This document shows positions 1 through 7,810 of a stretch of 64,000 bases of DNA, in pieces. The stretch's first letter is position 1. Every line of letters starts with the position of its first letter. A program made the translations under genes and the position numbers. The notes under the pieces were generated by a model. The model was not told where the DNA came from, ran no database searches, and saw only the letters and a program-made list of their open reading frames with translations. Origin of the DNA: Nitrospirillum viridazoti CBAmc (lineage in GTDB: Bacteria > Pseudomonadota > Alphaproteobacteria > Azospirillales > Azospirillaceae); assembly GCF_000730165.1 (NCBI RefSeq), contig NZ_CP022112.1, positions 372,001 to 436,000 on the forward strand. Reading direction: 5' to 3'.

Positions 1-1460
1 CCGCCGGCTTCTCGCAATGGCCGGAGGCCCTGGGCCTGGGCGCCATCGGTGACGTGGCGCTGGTCCGCCGCTTCGGTGACATCGCGCGCCAGGAATACCG
101 GGCGGTGGGCATACACCAGACCCTTTCGCCCATGGCCGACGTGGCGACGGAGCCGCGCTGGCCGCGCATCAACGGTACCTTCGGCGAGGATCCGGATTTG
201 GATCGCCGCCTGGTGCAGGCCTATGTCGAGGGCTTCCAGGGTGGGGACGACGGTCCCGGCACCACCGGCGTCTCGGCGATCGTGAAGCATTGGGTGGGCT
301 ATGGCGCCGCCCAGGATGGTTTCGACAGCCACAACAGCTATGGCCGCTATTCCGTGGTGCGGCCGGCGCAGTTCGACCTGCATGTGCTGCCTTTCACGGG
401 CGCTTTCGCCGCCCATGTGGCCGGCGTCATGCCCACATACTCCATCCTGAAGGACATGGTGGTGGAGGGTCGGCCGGCGGAACCGGTGGGCGCCGGCTTC
501 AGCCGCTGGCTGCTGACCGACCTGTTGCGCGACACATACGGTTTCCAGGGCATCATCCTGTCCGACTGGGCCATCGCCAACGATTGCGACCAGGCCTGCC
601 GCGACGGCTTCCCGGCGGGGACCAAACCCACCTTCGATGGCTTCTCCACCGCCTGGGGCGTGGAGGAGCTGTCCGCCCCGGCGCGCTTCGCCAAGGGCAT
701 GCTGGCCGGGCTGGACCAGTTCGGCGGCGTGGATGATCCCGCCCCGCTGCTGGTGGCCGTGAAGCAGGGCCTGGTGACGCCGTCACGGCTGGACCAGTCG
801 GTGCGCCGCATCCTGGCCCTGAAGTTCCAGCAGGGCCTGTTCGAGAATCCCTATGTGGATGCCGAAGCCGCCGCCAAGGTCGTGGGCGCCCCGGCCTTCA
901 AGGCCGAAGGGTTGGCGGCCCAGGCCCGCGCCATGGTGCTGCTGGAGGCGGGCAAGGGCCCTGTGCCACTTATGGGCCGCAAGGTCTACCTGCGCGGTGT
1001 CTCCGCCGAGGCCGCCAGGGCCGCGGGACTGACGGTGGTGGATGACCTGAAACAGGCCGACGTGGCGCTGCTGCGCCTGTCCGCGCCCTTCCAGACCCTG
1101 CACCCCAACTACACCTTCGGCCAGATCCAGCATGAGGGTGACCTGGGCTTCCATGACGGCAACGCGGACTATGAGGTGCTGAAAGCGGCGGTGGCCGCCA
1201 AGGTCCCAGCCGTCGTCAGCGTCTACCTGGACCGCCCCGCCATCCTGACAGACGTCCGCGACAAGGCGGCCCGTCTCTATGTCGATTTCGGCGTCAGCGA
1301 CGCCGCCCTGCTGGACGTGGTGACGGGCAAGGCTGCCCCTCAAGGCCATCTGCCGGTGGAGTTGCCGCGCAGCATGGCGGCGGTGGCGGCGCAAGCGTCC
1401 GACATCCCCCACGACAGCCCGGATCCGCTCTACCCCATCGGCACGGGATCGGCCCGCTGA
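1..1460 (+). CDS. GH3 family beta-glucosidase (5' partial)
   Basis: The reading frame is open from base 3, so the gene begins before the window; about 485 C-terminal residues are visible. Typical GH3 landmarks appear in order: the (beta/alpha)8-domain stretch with GIHQTLSPMADV and GTFGEDP, the KHWVGYG loop, and IILSDW, whose Asp is the expected catalytic nucleophile. A shortened GH3 C-terminal domain follows, with VYLDRPAIL and a final DPLYPIG. The family hydrolyses beta-linked glucosides or xylosides from the non-reducing end. Export cannot be judged because the N-terminus is missing. Only 18 bp, holding a GGAGG ribosome site, separate it from the aromatic-degradation genes, so co-transcription is likely and suggests release of sugar from a phenolic glucoside. 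The family call is firm; substrate is inference. Confidence 0.93.
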   Translation, partial: AGFSQWPEALGLGAIGDVALVRRFGDIARQEYRAVGIHQTLSPMADVATEPRWPRINGTFGEDPDLDRRLVQAYVEGFQGGDDGPGTTGVSAIVKHWVGYGAAQDGFDSHNSYGRYSVVRPAQFDLHVLPFTGAFAAHVAGVMPTYSILKDMVVEGRPAEPVGAGFSRWLLTDLLRDTYGFQGIILSDWAIANDCDQACRDGFPAGTKPTFDGFSTAWGVEELSAPARFAKGMLAGLDQFGGVDDPAPLLVAVKQGLVTPSRLDQSVRRILALKFQQGLFENPYVDAEAAAKVVGAPAFKAEGLAAQARAMVLLEAGKGPVPLMGRKVYLRGVSAEAARAAGLTVVDDLKQADVALLRLSAPFQTLHPNYTFGQIQHEGDLGFHDGNADYEVLKAAVAAKVPAVVSVYLDRPAILTDVRDKAARLYVDFGVSDAALLDVVTGKAAPQGHLPVELPRSMAAVAAQASDIPHDSPDPLYPIGTGSAR

Positions 1461-1478
1461 TCCCTGGAGGCATACCCC

Positions 1479-1901
1479 ATGACCCTGACCCTTGCCCAAG
1501 CCAACGACATCCTTGCCCGCGCCCTGGCTCAAGCCCGGGCCCAGGGCCACCGCCCCATGGCTGTGGTCGTGGTGGATGAGGGCGGCCACCTTAAGGCCCT
1601 GCAGCGCGAGGACGGCGCCAGCATGTTCCGCACCGACATCGCCCTGGGCAAGGCCTGGGCGGCGGCGGCCATGGGCGCCAGCTCCCGCGCCCTGCATCAG
1701 CGGGCCCAGGACAACCCGACCTTCTTCGCCGCCCTGGCCGCCACGGGGCAGGGGCGCTTCATCCCCCAGACCGGAGCCGTGGTCATCAAGGACGCGGACG
1801 GCACCATCCTGGGCGCCGTGGGCGCCAGCGGCGGCACCGGCGACGAGGATGAGGCCATCTGCATCCACGGCGTGACCGGCGCCGGTTTGGCGCACGGGTG
1901 A
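1479..1901 (+). CDS. GlcG/HbpS family (DUF336) protein
   Basis: This 140-residue protein has the HbpS/GlcG fold signature: an N-terminal helix starting LTLAQANDILARAL, the strand MAVVVVDEGGHL, and a Gly-rich C-terminal stretch with GAVGASGG followed by a DEAI segment. Family members bind haem or cobalamin-like ligands, or occur as small accessory proteins of unknown role in aromatic and glycolate catabolic operons. No signal peptide is present, so it should be cytoplasmic. It lies 4 bp before the amidohydrolase start and shares its operon with ring-cleavage genes. Its role here is unknown; protection or reactivation of the ferrous dioxygenase is one possibility but is only a guess. Confidence 0.88.
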   Translation: MTLTLAQANDILARALAQARAQGHRPMAVVVVDEGGHLKALQREDGASMFRTDIALGKAWAAAAMGASSRALHQRAQDNPTFFAALAATGQGRFIPQTGAVVIKDADGTILGAVGASGGTGDEDEAICIHGVTGAGLAHG

Positions 1902-1905
1902 CGCC

Positions 1906-2937
1906 ATGAGCCCCATCCAGACCGCCGCCTGCGGCTGCGGCATCGACGTCCACGCCCATGTTGTGCCGGCCGAGTTCCCCGCCTACATCGGCGCTCGCCT
2001 GCCGGCGCATTGGCCGTCCACGGCCCCCGCGCAGGATTGCCACCGCCATGTGATGATAGACGACAAGGTTTACCGCACTATCTCCGACCGCTGCTGGGAC
2101 ACGGGCAAGCGCGTGGCCGATATGGACGCCATGGGCTTGGCCCGCCAGGTGATTTCCCCCATGCCGGAACTGCTGTCCTACTGGTTCGATGCCGCCGACG
2201 CCCGGCAGCTGCTGCGCTTCCTGAACGACCAGATCGCCGCCATGGTGGATGAATCCGCCGGTTATCTCATCGGCCTGGGCGCGGTGCCGCTGCAGGACAT
2301 GGACATGGCCCTGGTGGAGCTGGAGCACATCGTCCGTACCCTGGGCTTCGCCGGGGTGGAGGTAGGCAGCAACGTCAACGGCGTGCCCATCGGCCATCCC
2401 CGGTTTGATCCCTTTTTCGAGGCCTGCGTGGATTTGGGCGCCGCCGTCTTCGTCCACGCCGTGCGGCCCACCGGCATGGATCGGCTGGTCGGGCCGCCGC
2501 AGCTGCCGCAGGCCCTGGCCTATCCCAGCGACGTCGGCCTGGCGGCGGCCTCGGTCATCACCAGCAACCTCATGGTCCGCCGTCCCAATCTGCGCATCGC
2601 CTTCAGCCATGGTGGCGGCACCCTGGGCCTGCTGCTGCCCCGGTTGGAGCGGGCGACCCAGGTCTTTCCCGCTGTGCGCGACAGCCTGGCCCTGTCCCCG
2701 ACGGAGCAGGCGCGGCGCCTGTTCTTCGACACGCTGGTGTTCGACGCCGCCACCCTGCGCCACCTGACCGGCCTGTTCGGCGACGGCCAACTGATGATCG
2801 GCACCGATTACCCCTTCCATTTCCATGACGCCACGCCGGTGGACCGCATCCGCGCTGCCGGGTTCGGAAACGAGGCGGCAGACCGGCTGCTGCATACCAA
2901 TGCCCGCCGCTTCCTGGCGCTGCCCGACGGCGCCTGA
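1906..2937 (+). CDS. ACMSD-type amidohydrolase / decarboxylase
   Basis: A 343-residue Amidohydrolase_2 protein. The N-terminal DVHAHVVP holds the HxH metal pair, further His ligands sit in VFVHAVRP and AFSHGGG, and the C-terminal Asp is in IGTDYPF. This arrangement is that of 2-amino-3-carboxymuconate-6-semialdehyde decarboxylase and its relatives, which remove CO2 from carboxylated ring-cleavage products or from aromatic acids. Its place between the HbpS-like gene and the extradiol dioxygenase suggests that it decarboxylates the ring-fission product, as in the p-cumate and 2,3-dihydroxybenzoate pathways. Hydrolysis of a lactone or of a ring-cleavage product is the alternative. Confidence 0.87.
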   Translation: MSPIQTAACGCGIDVHAHVVPAEFPAYIGARLPAHWPSTAPAQDCHRHVMIDDKVYRTISDRCWDTGKRVADMDAMGLARQVISPMPELLSYWFDAADARQLLRFLNDQIAAMVDESAGYLIGLGAVPLQDMDMALVELEHIVRTLGFAGVEVGSNVNGVPIGHPRFDPFFEACVDLGAAVFVHAVRPTGMDRLVGPPQLPQALAYPSDVGLAAASVITSNLMVRRPNLRIAFSHGGGTLGLLLPRLERATQVFPAVRDSLALSPTEQARRLFFDTLVFDAATLRHLTGLFGDGQLMIGTDYPFHFHDATPVDRIRAAGFGNEAADRLLHTNARRFLALPDGA

Positions 2938-2953
2938 TCCTGAGGAGCCCCTC

Positions 2954-3871
2954 ATGACCGCATCACCCTACGCTGCCTCACCCCACGTCGCCGGCCTGCG
3001 CAGCGTCGCCCTGACGGTGCCAGACCTGGCCGTGGCCGAGGACTTCTATACCCGGGTGTGGCATCTGGACGTGGCCGCCCGGACCCATGACGCCGTCTAT
3101 CTGCGGGGCACCGGCGCCGCCCATCATCTGCTGTCGCTGCATGCGGGACCGGTGACGCAAATCCGCAATGTCACCTTCCAGGCGCGCAGTCTCCCGGCGC
3201 TGGACACCCTGGCGCGGACGGTGGTCGAGGCGGGCGGTCGCATCCTGGCGGCCGTGGGCCCGGTCGCGGAGCCGGGGGGCGGGGCGGGACTGACCGTGGC
3301 CGATCCGGACGGGCGCATCCTGCGCTTCGTCCACGGTGACGCCGAACACGCCGACGCAGGCGAGGTGCCGGACCGCCCCATCCGCCTGACTCATGTGGTG
3401 CTGAACAGCCGGGACGTGGCCCGCACCCAGGCCTTCTTCGAACGGGCCTTGGGCTTCAAGCTGTCAGACCGCACCCGCATCATGGCCTTCCTGCGTTGCG
3501 GGCCCGACCACCACAGCGTGGCCCTGGGCGATGCCGATACCGACAGCCTGAACCACATCGCCTTCCTCATGCCGGACCTGGACTCCGTCATGCGCGGCGG
3601 CGGACGCATGCGCGACGCCGGCCATGCCATCGAGTGGGGACCCGGGCGGCATGGGCCCGGCAACAACGGCTTCAATTATTTCATCGGCCCCTTCGGTGTG
3701 GTCATCGAATACACGGCCGAAGTGCAGCAGGTGGATGACAGCTATCCCACCGGCGCGCCGGAGAACTGGATCTGGCCCCCCGGCCGCGTGGACCAGTGGG
3801 GCATTTCCCAACCGCCGTCCCCGGCGCTGAAGCAGGCGCAACGCGCCGTGTTCTTCGCGCCCGCCGGCTGA
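2954..3871 (+). CDS. VOC-family extradiol ring-cleavage dioxygenase
   Basis: A 305-residue two-module vicinal-oxygen-chelate protein, the usual length for type I extradiol dioxygenases. The N-terminal module starts at LRSVALTVPDL. The C-terminal catalytic module carries the 2-His-1-Glu iron set: THVVLNSRD, LNHIAF and VIEYTAE. The ATG at 2954, preceded by TGAGGAG, is preferred over an upstream in-frame ATG that lies inside the preceding gene. Such enzymes cleave catecholic rings next to one hydroxyl, using Fe(II) and O2. The closest functional classes are 2,3-dihydroxybiphenyl, 2,3-dihydroxy-p-cumate or homoprotocatechuate-like dioxygenases, and the sequence alone does not settle the substrate. 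Confidence 0.9.
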   Translation: MTASPYAASPHVAGLRSVALTVPDLAVAEDFYTRVWHLDVAARTHDAVYLRGTGAAHHLLSLHAGPVTQIRNVTFQARSLPALDTLARTVVEAGGRILAAVGPVAEPGGGAGLTVADPDGRILRFVHGDAEHADAGEVPDRPIRLTHVVLNSRDVARTQAFFERALGFKLSDRTRIMAFLRCGPDHHSVALGDADTDSLNHIAFLMPDLDSVMRGGGRMRDAGHAIEWGPGRHGPGNNGFNYFIGPFGVVIEYTAEVQQVDDSYPTGAPENWIWPPGRVDQWGISQPPSPALKQAQRAVFFAPAG

Positions 3872-3901
3872 TCCCCCTTACCTTTCCCAGGAGTGGCTCC
3901 C

Positions 3902-4780
3902 TTGAAGTTCGTCACCTACACCTCAAACACCGGTCCCCGCCTGGGCGTCGTCGATGGCGACGCCGTCATCGACCTGAACCAGGCGCAGTCCCAGGTGCCC
4001 GCCGACATCACCGCGGCCCTGCTGGCCGGTGTGGATCTGGTCGCGGCAGGCAAGGCCGCCCTGGCCTCCGCCGCGCCGCGCCTGGGCCGCGCCACCCTGA
4101 CCCTGGCGCCGGTGGTGCCGCGGCCGGGCAAGATCATCTGTCTGGGCCTGAACTACTACGACCACGCCAAGGAGGGCGGGCGGGAGAAACCGGATTATCC
4201 TTGGTTCTTCATGCGCACCGCCACCTCGCTGATCGGCGCGGGGGCGCCGGCGCTGCGTCCGCGCGTCTCGGAAAAGCTGGACTACGAGGCGGAGCTGGCC
4301 GTGGTCATCGGCAAGGCCGGCCGCCATATCCCGCAGGACCGGGCGCTGGCGCATGTCTTCGGTTACAGCTGCTTCAACGACATCTCGGTGCGCGATTACC
4401 AGAAGCGCACGCCGCAATGGACCATCGGCAAGAATTTCGACGGCACCGGCGCCTTCGGGCCTGAGCTGGTGACGGCCGACGCCCTACCCGCCGGCGGGGC
4501 CGGCCTGGCCATTCAATGCCGCCTGAACGGCCAGGTAATGCAGAGCGCCAACACCGACAGCATGATCTGGGGCGTGGCCGAGACCATCGCCCTCCTGACC
4601 GAATGCCTGACGCTGGAACCGGGCGACGTCATCGTCATGGGCACCCCCGCCGGTGTGGGCTTCGCCCGTACGCCGCCGGTGTGGATGCGCGCCGGTGACC
4701 GGGTGGAAGTGGAGATCGATGGCGTGGGCCTGTTGGCCAATACGATTCAAGACGAAGTTGGCCAGGATGAAGTCGGCTGA
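3902..4780 (+). CDS. Fumarylacetoacetate hydrolase family protein
   Basis: A protein of about 292 residues in the FAH superfamily. The conserved core begins at KIICLGLNYYDHAKE, with metal-binding acidic residues in KLDYEAELAVVIGK, the FNDISVRDYQ segment, the WTIGKNFDGTGAFGP segment and the GDVIVMGTPAGVG C-terminus. I chose the TTG at 3902 because AGGAG sits eight bases upstream; a GTG at 3893 in the same frame overlaps that ribosome site. Enzymes of this group hydrolyse acylpyruvates or hydrate/isomerise dienoates formed after meta cleavage, which fits the neighbouring dioxygenase. It is followed at once by the FAD hydroxylase gene. Confidence 0.9.
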   Translation: MKFVTYTSNTGPRLGVVDGDAVIDLNQAQSQVPADITAALLAGVDLVAAGKAALASAAPRLGRATLTLAPVVPRPGKIICLGLNYYDHAKEGGREKPDYPWFFMRTATSLIGAGAPALRPRVSEKLDYEAELAVVIGKAGRHIPQDRALAHVFGYSCFNDISVRDYQKRTPQWTIGKNFDGTGAFGPELVTADALPAGGAGLAIQCRLNGQVMQSANTDSMIWGVAETIALLTECLTLEPGDVIVMGTPAGVGFARTPPVWMRAGDRVEVEIDGVGLLANTIQDEVGQDEVG

Positions 4781-4781
4781 G

Positions 4782-6308
4782 ATGGCGGAGGTATACGACG
4801 TCGCCATCGTCGGCTTCGGCCCGTCCGGCGCCGTGGCGGCCGGCCTTCTGGGCCAGGCGGGGGTGCGGACCTATGTCTGCGATCGCAGCACCGAGGTCTA
4901 TGACAAGCCCCGCGCCATCGCGCTGGACCATGAGATCATGCGTGTGTTCCAGCAACTGGGCGTGGCCGAGGCGGTGGAACCGTGGGTCGAACCCTTCACG
5001 CCCTCGGAATACTACGGAGTGGACGGCCAGCTGATCAAACGCTTCACCACCGTGGCGCCGCCCTTTCCCTTGGGCTACACGCCTTCCCTGGTCTTCACCC
5101 AGCCGCCGGTCGAGGCCATCCTGCGCGACCGGGCGCGGGCGCTGCCGTCGGTGACGGTGGATTTGGGCGTGACCCTGGAAGGGCTGGAGCAGGATGCCGA
5201 CGGCGTCACCCTGGCCCTGCGGGACGCGATGAGCGCCGCGAAGGCGGTGCGGGCTCGCTACGCCATCGGTTGCGACGGCGCGTCCAGCCTGGTGCGCGCC
5301 GTGCTGGGGATCGAATTGGACGACCTGGCCTTCGATGAGCCGTGGCTGGTGGTCGATGTGCGGGTGAACGAGCGTGGCCAGGCCAAGCTGCCGGCCGTCA
5401 GCGTCCAATATTGCGACCCCGACCGCCCGGCAACCTACGTCATCGGGCCGGGGAACCATCGCCGCTGGGAAATCTCCCTGAATGAGGGCGAGGATCCGCG
5501 CGAGGCCGCGACGGAGGCGGGCGCCTGGCGCCTGCTGTCGCGCTGGCTGACGCCGGAGGACGCCACGCTGTGGCGCCAGGCCAGCTATCGCTTTCACGCC
5601 CTGGTGGCCCATGAATGGCGACGTGGGCGGGTCTTCCTGGCCGGCGACGCCGCCCACCAGCAGCCGCCCTTCCTGGGCCAGGGTATGTGCCAGGGCGTTC
5701 GCGACGTGGCCAACCTGACCTGGAAGCTGGCCGCTGTCCTGGATGGGCACGGTGGCGAGGGCTTGCTGGACAGCTATGGCGTGGAACGGTCGCGTCATGT
5801 GCGGGACCTCACCGGCCGCATCAAGGCCATCGGCGCCGTCATCTGCGAGCGCGACCGCGACCTGGCCCGGATGCGCGACCACCGCCTGCTGGCGGAGGCC
5901 GGCGGGCCGGTGCGGGATGAGCCGCGACAGAACGTGCTGCCCCGCTTGGAGCAGGGGCTGCTAGCGCCGACGCCCCATCCGGCCAACGGCACCCTGTTCC
6001 CCCAGCCCTGGATCCTGGACGCGGACGGCGGCCGCCAGCGCCTGGATAGCCTGACCGGCACCGGCTGGCGGCTGGTCATCGCGGATGACTGGACCGGACC
6101 GGAGGTGAAGGCCCGGTCACCGGGGCTGACGGTGGTGCGCATTGGCGGTGGCGGCCTTGAGGAGGCGGACGGTGTGCTGGCAGCCTGGTTCAAGACCCAT
6201 GCCTGCACCGCCGCCCTGGTCAGGCCCGACAATTATGTTTACGGGGTAGGGAGAGGTCCGGCCGATTGGACGGCCCATTGGAACGCCCTGGACCGGCAAA
6301 TGGCCTGA
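4782..6308 (+). CDS. MhpA-like FAD-dependent aromatic hydroxylase
   Basis: A flavoprotein monooxygenase of about 508 residues. The N-terminal dinucleotide-binding motif is VGFGPSGAVAAG, the DG motif lies in AIGCDGASSLVR, and the second FAD motif in VFLAGDAAHQQPPFLGQG, the last being typical of the MhpA group that ortho-hydroxylates 3-(3-hydroxyphenyl)propionate and similar phenols with NAD(P)H and O2. A thioredoxin-like C-terminal region follows. The start could be this ATG, one base after the previous stop, or the in-frame ATG at 4767; both imply translational coupling. In this operon it would make the catechol that the VOC dioxygenase opens. Confidence 0.9.
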   Translation: MAEVYDVAIVGFGPSGAVAAGLLGQAGVRTYVCDRSTEVYDKPRAIALDHEIMRVFQQLGVAEAVEPWVEPFTPSEYYGVDGQLIKRFTTVAPPFPLGYTPSLVFTQPPVEAILRDRARALPSVTVDLGVTLEGLEQDADGVTLALRDAMSAAKAVRARYAIGCDGASSLVRAVLGIELDDLAFDEPWLVVDVRVNERGQAKLPAVSVQYCDPDRPATYVIGPGNHRRWEISLNEGEDPREAATEAGAWRLLSRWLTPEDATLWRQASYRFHALVAHEWRRGRVFLAGDAAHQQPPFLGQGMCQGVRDVANLTWKLAAVLDGHGGEGLLDSYGVERSRHVRDLTGRIKAIGAVICERDRDLARMRDHRLLAEAGGPVRDEPRQNVLPRLEQGLLAPTPHPANGTLFPQPWILDADGGRQRLDSLTGTGWRLVIADDWTGPEVKARSPGLTVVRIGGGGLEEADGVLAAWFKTHACTAALVRPDNYVYGVGRGPADWTAHWNALDRQMA

Positions 6309-6357
6309 TCGCCAGGTATCGATAATATCGAAGAAGAACGGCAGGGAGGGTAAAGGG

Positions 6358-7749
6358 ATGGCGGCGGCGGTTAACGCGGCGGAGGAATTGGCGACGGCCC
6401 CGATGGGGGCCTTCCATCGCCGGTTCGCCCTGCTGATGGGCCTCATCATGTTCTTCGACGGCTATGACCTGTTCAACGCCGCCTATGTCATCCCCCTGGT
6501 TCGCCGCAGCTGGCAGCCGTCGCCGTCCCTGATCGGCATCATGCTGTCCGCCGGCATTTTCGGGCTGGCCATCGGTTCCGTCCTGCAAGGTCTGCTGGCC
6601 GACCGTTATGGCCGGCGGCGCGTGCTGGTGGCGGCCCTGTGGCTGCTGATGGCCGCCAATCTGGTCCTGGCCCTGGTGGTGCGGGGGCCGGTGGCCTTCG
6701 CTGTCTGCCGGCTGGTGCTGGGCCTGGCCCTGGGCATGGTGACCCCCTTGGTGCTGACCTATTTGAACGAATGGACGCCGGCCCGCTGCGCCAACACCTA
6801 TGTCACCTGGGTGTTTCAGCTGGGACTGTCGCTTGGGGGAATCTGCGCCGGCCTGGCCGGCGTGTTCCTCACCGCCGACCATGGATGGCAGGCGCTGTAT
6901 TACACCGGTGCCTTGTCGGGTCTGGTCGCTGTCGCCGCCACGCTGTGGCTGCCGGAGTCCGTGCAGTACCTTGCCTTGAAGGGGAATTTCAGCCAGGTGC
7001 GGCGGCTGCTCGCAGCCCTGCGGCCCGACCGGGCGGCGCTCTACGACACGGCGGCGCTGGTTCAACCCCGCCGCGCGCCCAAGGCGTCGGTCGGGGTGCT
7101 GCTTGCGCCGATATACCGCCGCAACACCCTGGTGCACTGGGCGGTGGGCTTCCTCAGCCTGTTTTGCGTGCATGGCCTGACGGGCTGGCTGCCGACCATC
7201 GTGGTGGCGCGGGGGGCGGCGGTGTCCTCGGCCTTCGCCTACGGCACCCTCATCATGGTCGCCTCCATCTTCGGCGGCATGGCCGCCGGCTGGCTGGCCG
7301 ACCGCTGGCGCAGCCGGGTGAAGACCATGGCCGGCGGCTACCTGATGGCCGTCCTGGCCATGGCGGGGCTCGGGGTGGTCAGCGGCGGCCCCCTGACGGT
7401 GGCGCTGGTGGCGGCGGCCGGGTTCTGCATCTTCGGCGCCCAGGCCGTGCTCAACAACTATCAGGCCATGACCTACCACACCGAGGTGCGCGGCACGGGT
7501 TTGGGGGTGGCGGTGGGCCTGAACCGGGTGGGCGGCATCCTGGGACCATCGGTTATCGGCGTCATCGGCACGCTGAGTGCCGATCCCCTGTACGTGTTCC
7601 TGGTCCTGGCGGCGGCGGCGCTGCTGGCGGGGCTGATCAGCTTCCTGGGCGGACCGGAGGTGACGGCCGCCCGCCGGGAGGGCGCCAGTCCGGCAACGGG
7701 GCACGGCGATACCGCCGGGCGGGCGGCGTGCGCGCCATCCGCCCGGTGA
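6358..7749 (+). CDS. MFS transporter, aromatic acid:H+ symporter type
   Basis: A 463-residue, 12-helix major facilitator. The first helix contains FFDGYDLF, the acidic motif characteristic of the aromatic acid:proton symporter group (PcaK, MhpT), and the loop between helices 2 and 3 carries GLLADRYGRRRVL. The sugar/metabolite-porter style motif LPESVQYLALKG precedes the central loop. It follows the hydroxylase by 49 bp with a purine-rich ribosome site and ends just before a strong convergent terminator, so it is probably the last gene of the aromatic operon. Uptake of a phenolic acid is the likely role. Confidence 0.88.
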   Translation: MAAAVNAAEELATAPMGAFHRRFALLMGLIMFFDGYDLFNAAYVIPLVRRSWQPSPSLIGIMLSAGIFGLAIGSVLQGLLADRYGRRRVLVAALWLLMAANLVLALVVRGPVAFAVCRLVLGLALGMVTPLVLTYLNEWTPARCANTYVTWVFQLGLSLGGICAGLAGVFLTADHGWQALYYTGALSGLVAVAATLWLPESVQYLALKGNFSQVRRLLAALRPDRAALYDTAALVQPRRAPKASVGVLLAPIYRRNTLVHWAVGFLSLFCVHGLTGWLPTIVVARGAAVSSAFAYGTLIMVASIFGGMAAGWLADRWRSRVKTMAGGYLMAVLAMAGLGVVSGGPLTVALVAAAGFCIFGAQAVLNNYQAMTYHTEVRGTGLGVAVGLNRVGGILGPSVIGVIGTLSADPLYVFLVLAAAALLAGLISFLGGPEVTAARREGASPATGHGDTAGRAACAPSAR

Positions 7750-7775
7750 CGGGATCGAAGGTCCTTTTGGAAAGC

Positions 7776-7802
7776 GGGGCGCGGCCGTGACGACCGCGCC
7801 CC
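7776..7802. terminator. Bidirectional hairpin between convergent genes
   Basis: A perfect 9-bp inverted repeat, GGGGCGCGG and CCGCGCCCC, with a nine-base loop, lies between the MFS stop and the cusA stop. On the minus strand the stem is followed by CTTTCC and then AAAAGG, so the T tract is weak. Position and stem strength support a terminator serving both convergent operons. Confidence 0.65.
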
Positions 7803-7810
7803 TTGTGCCC

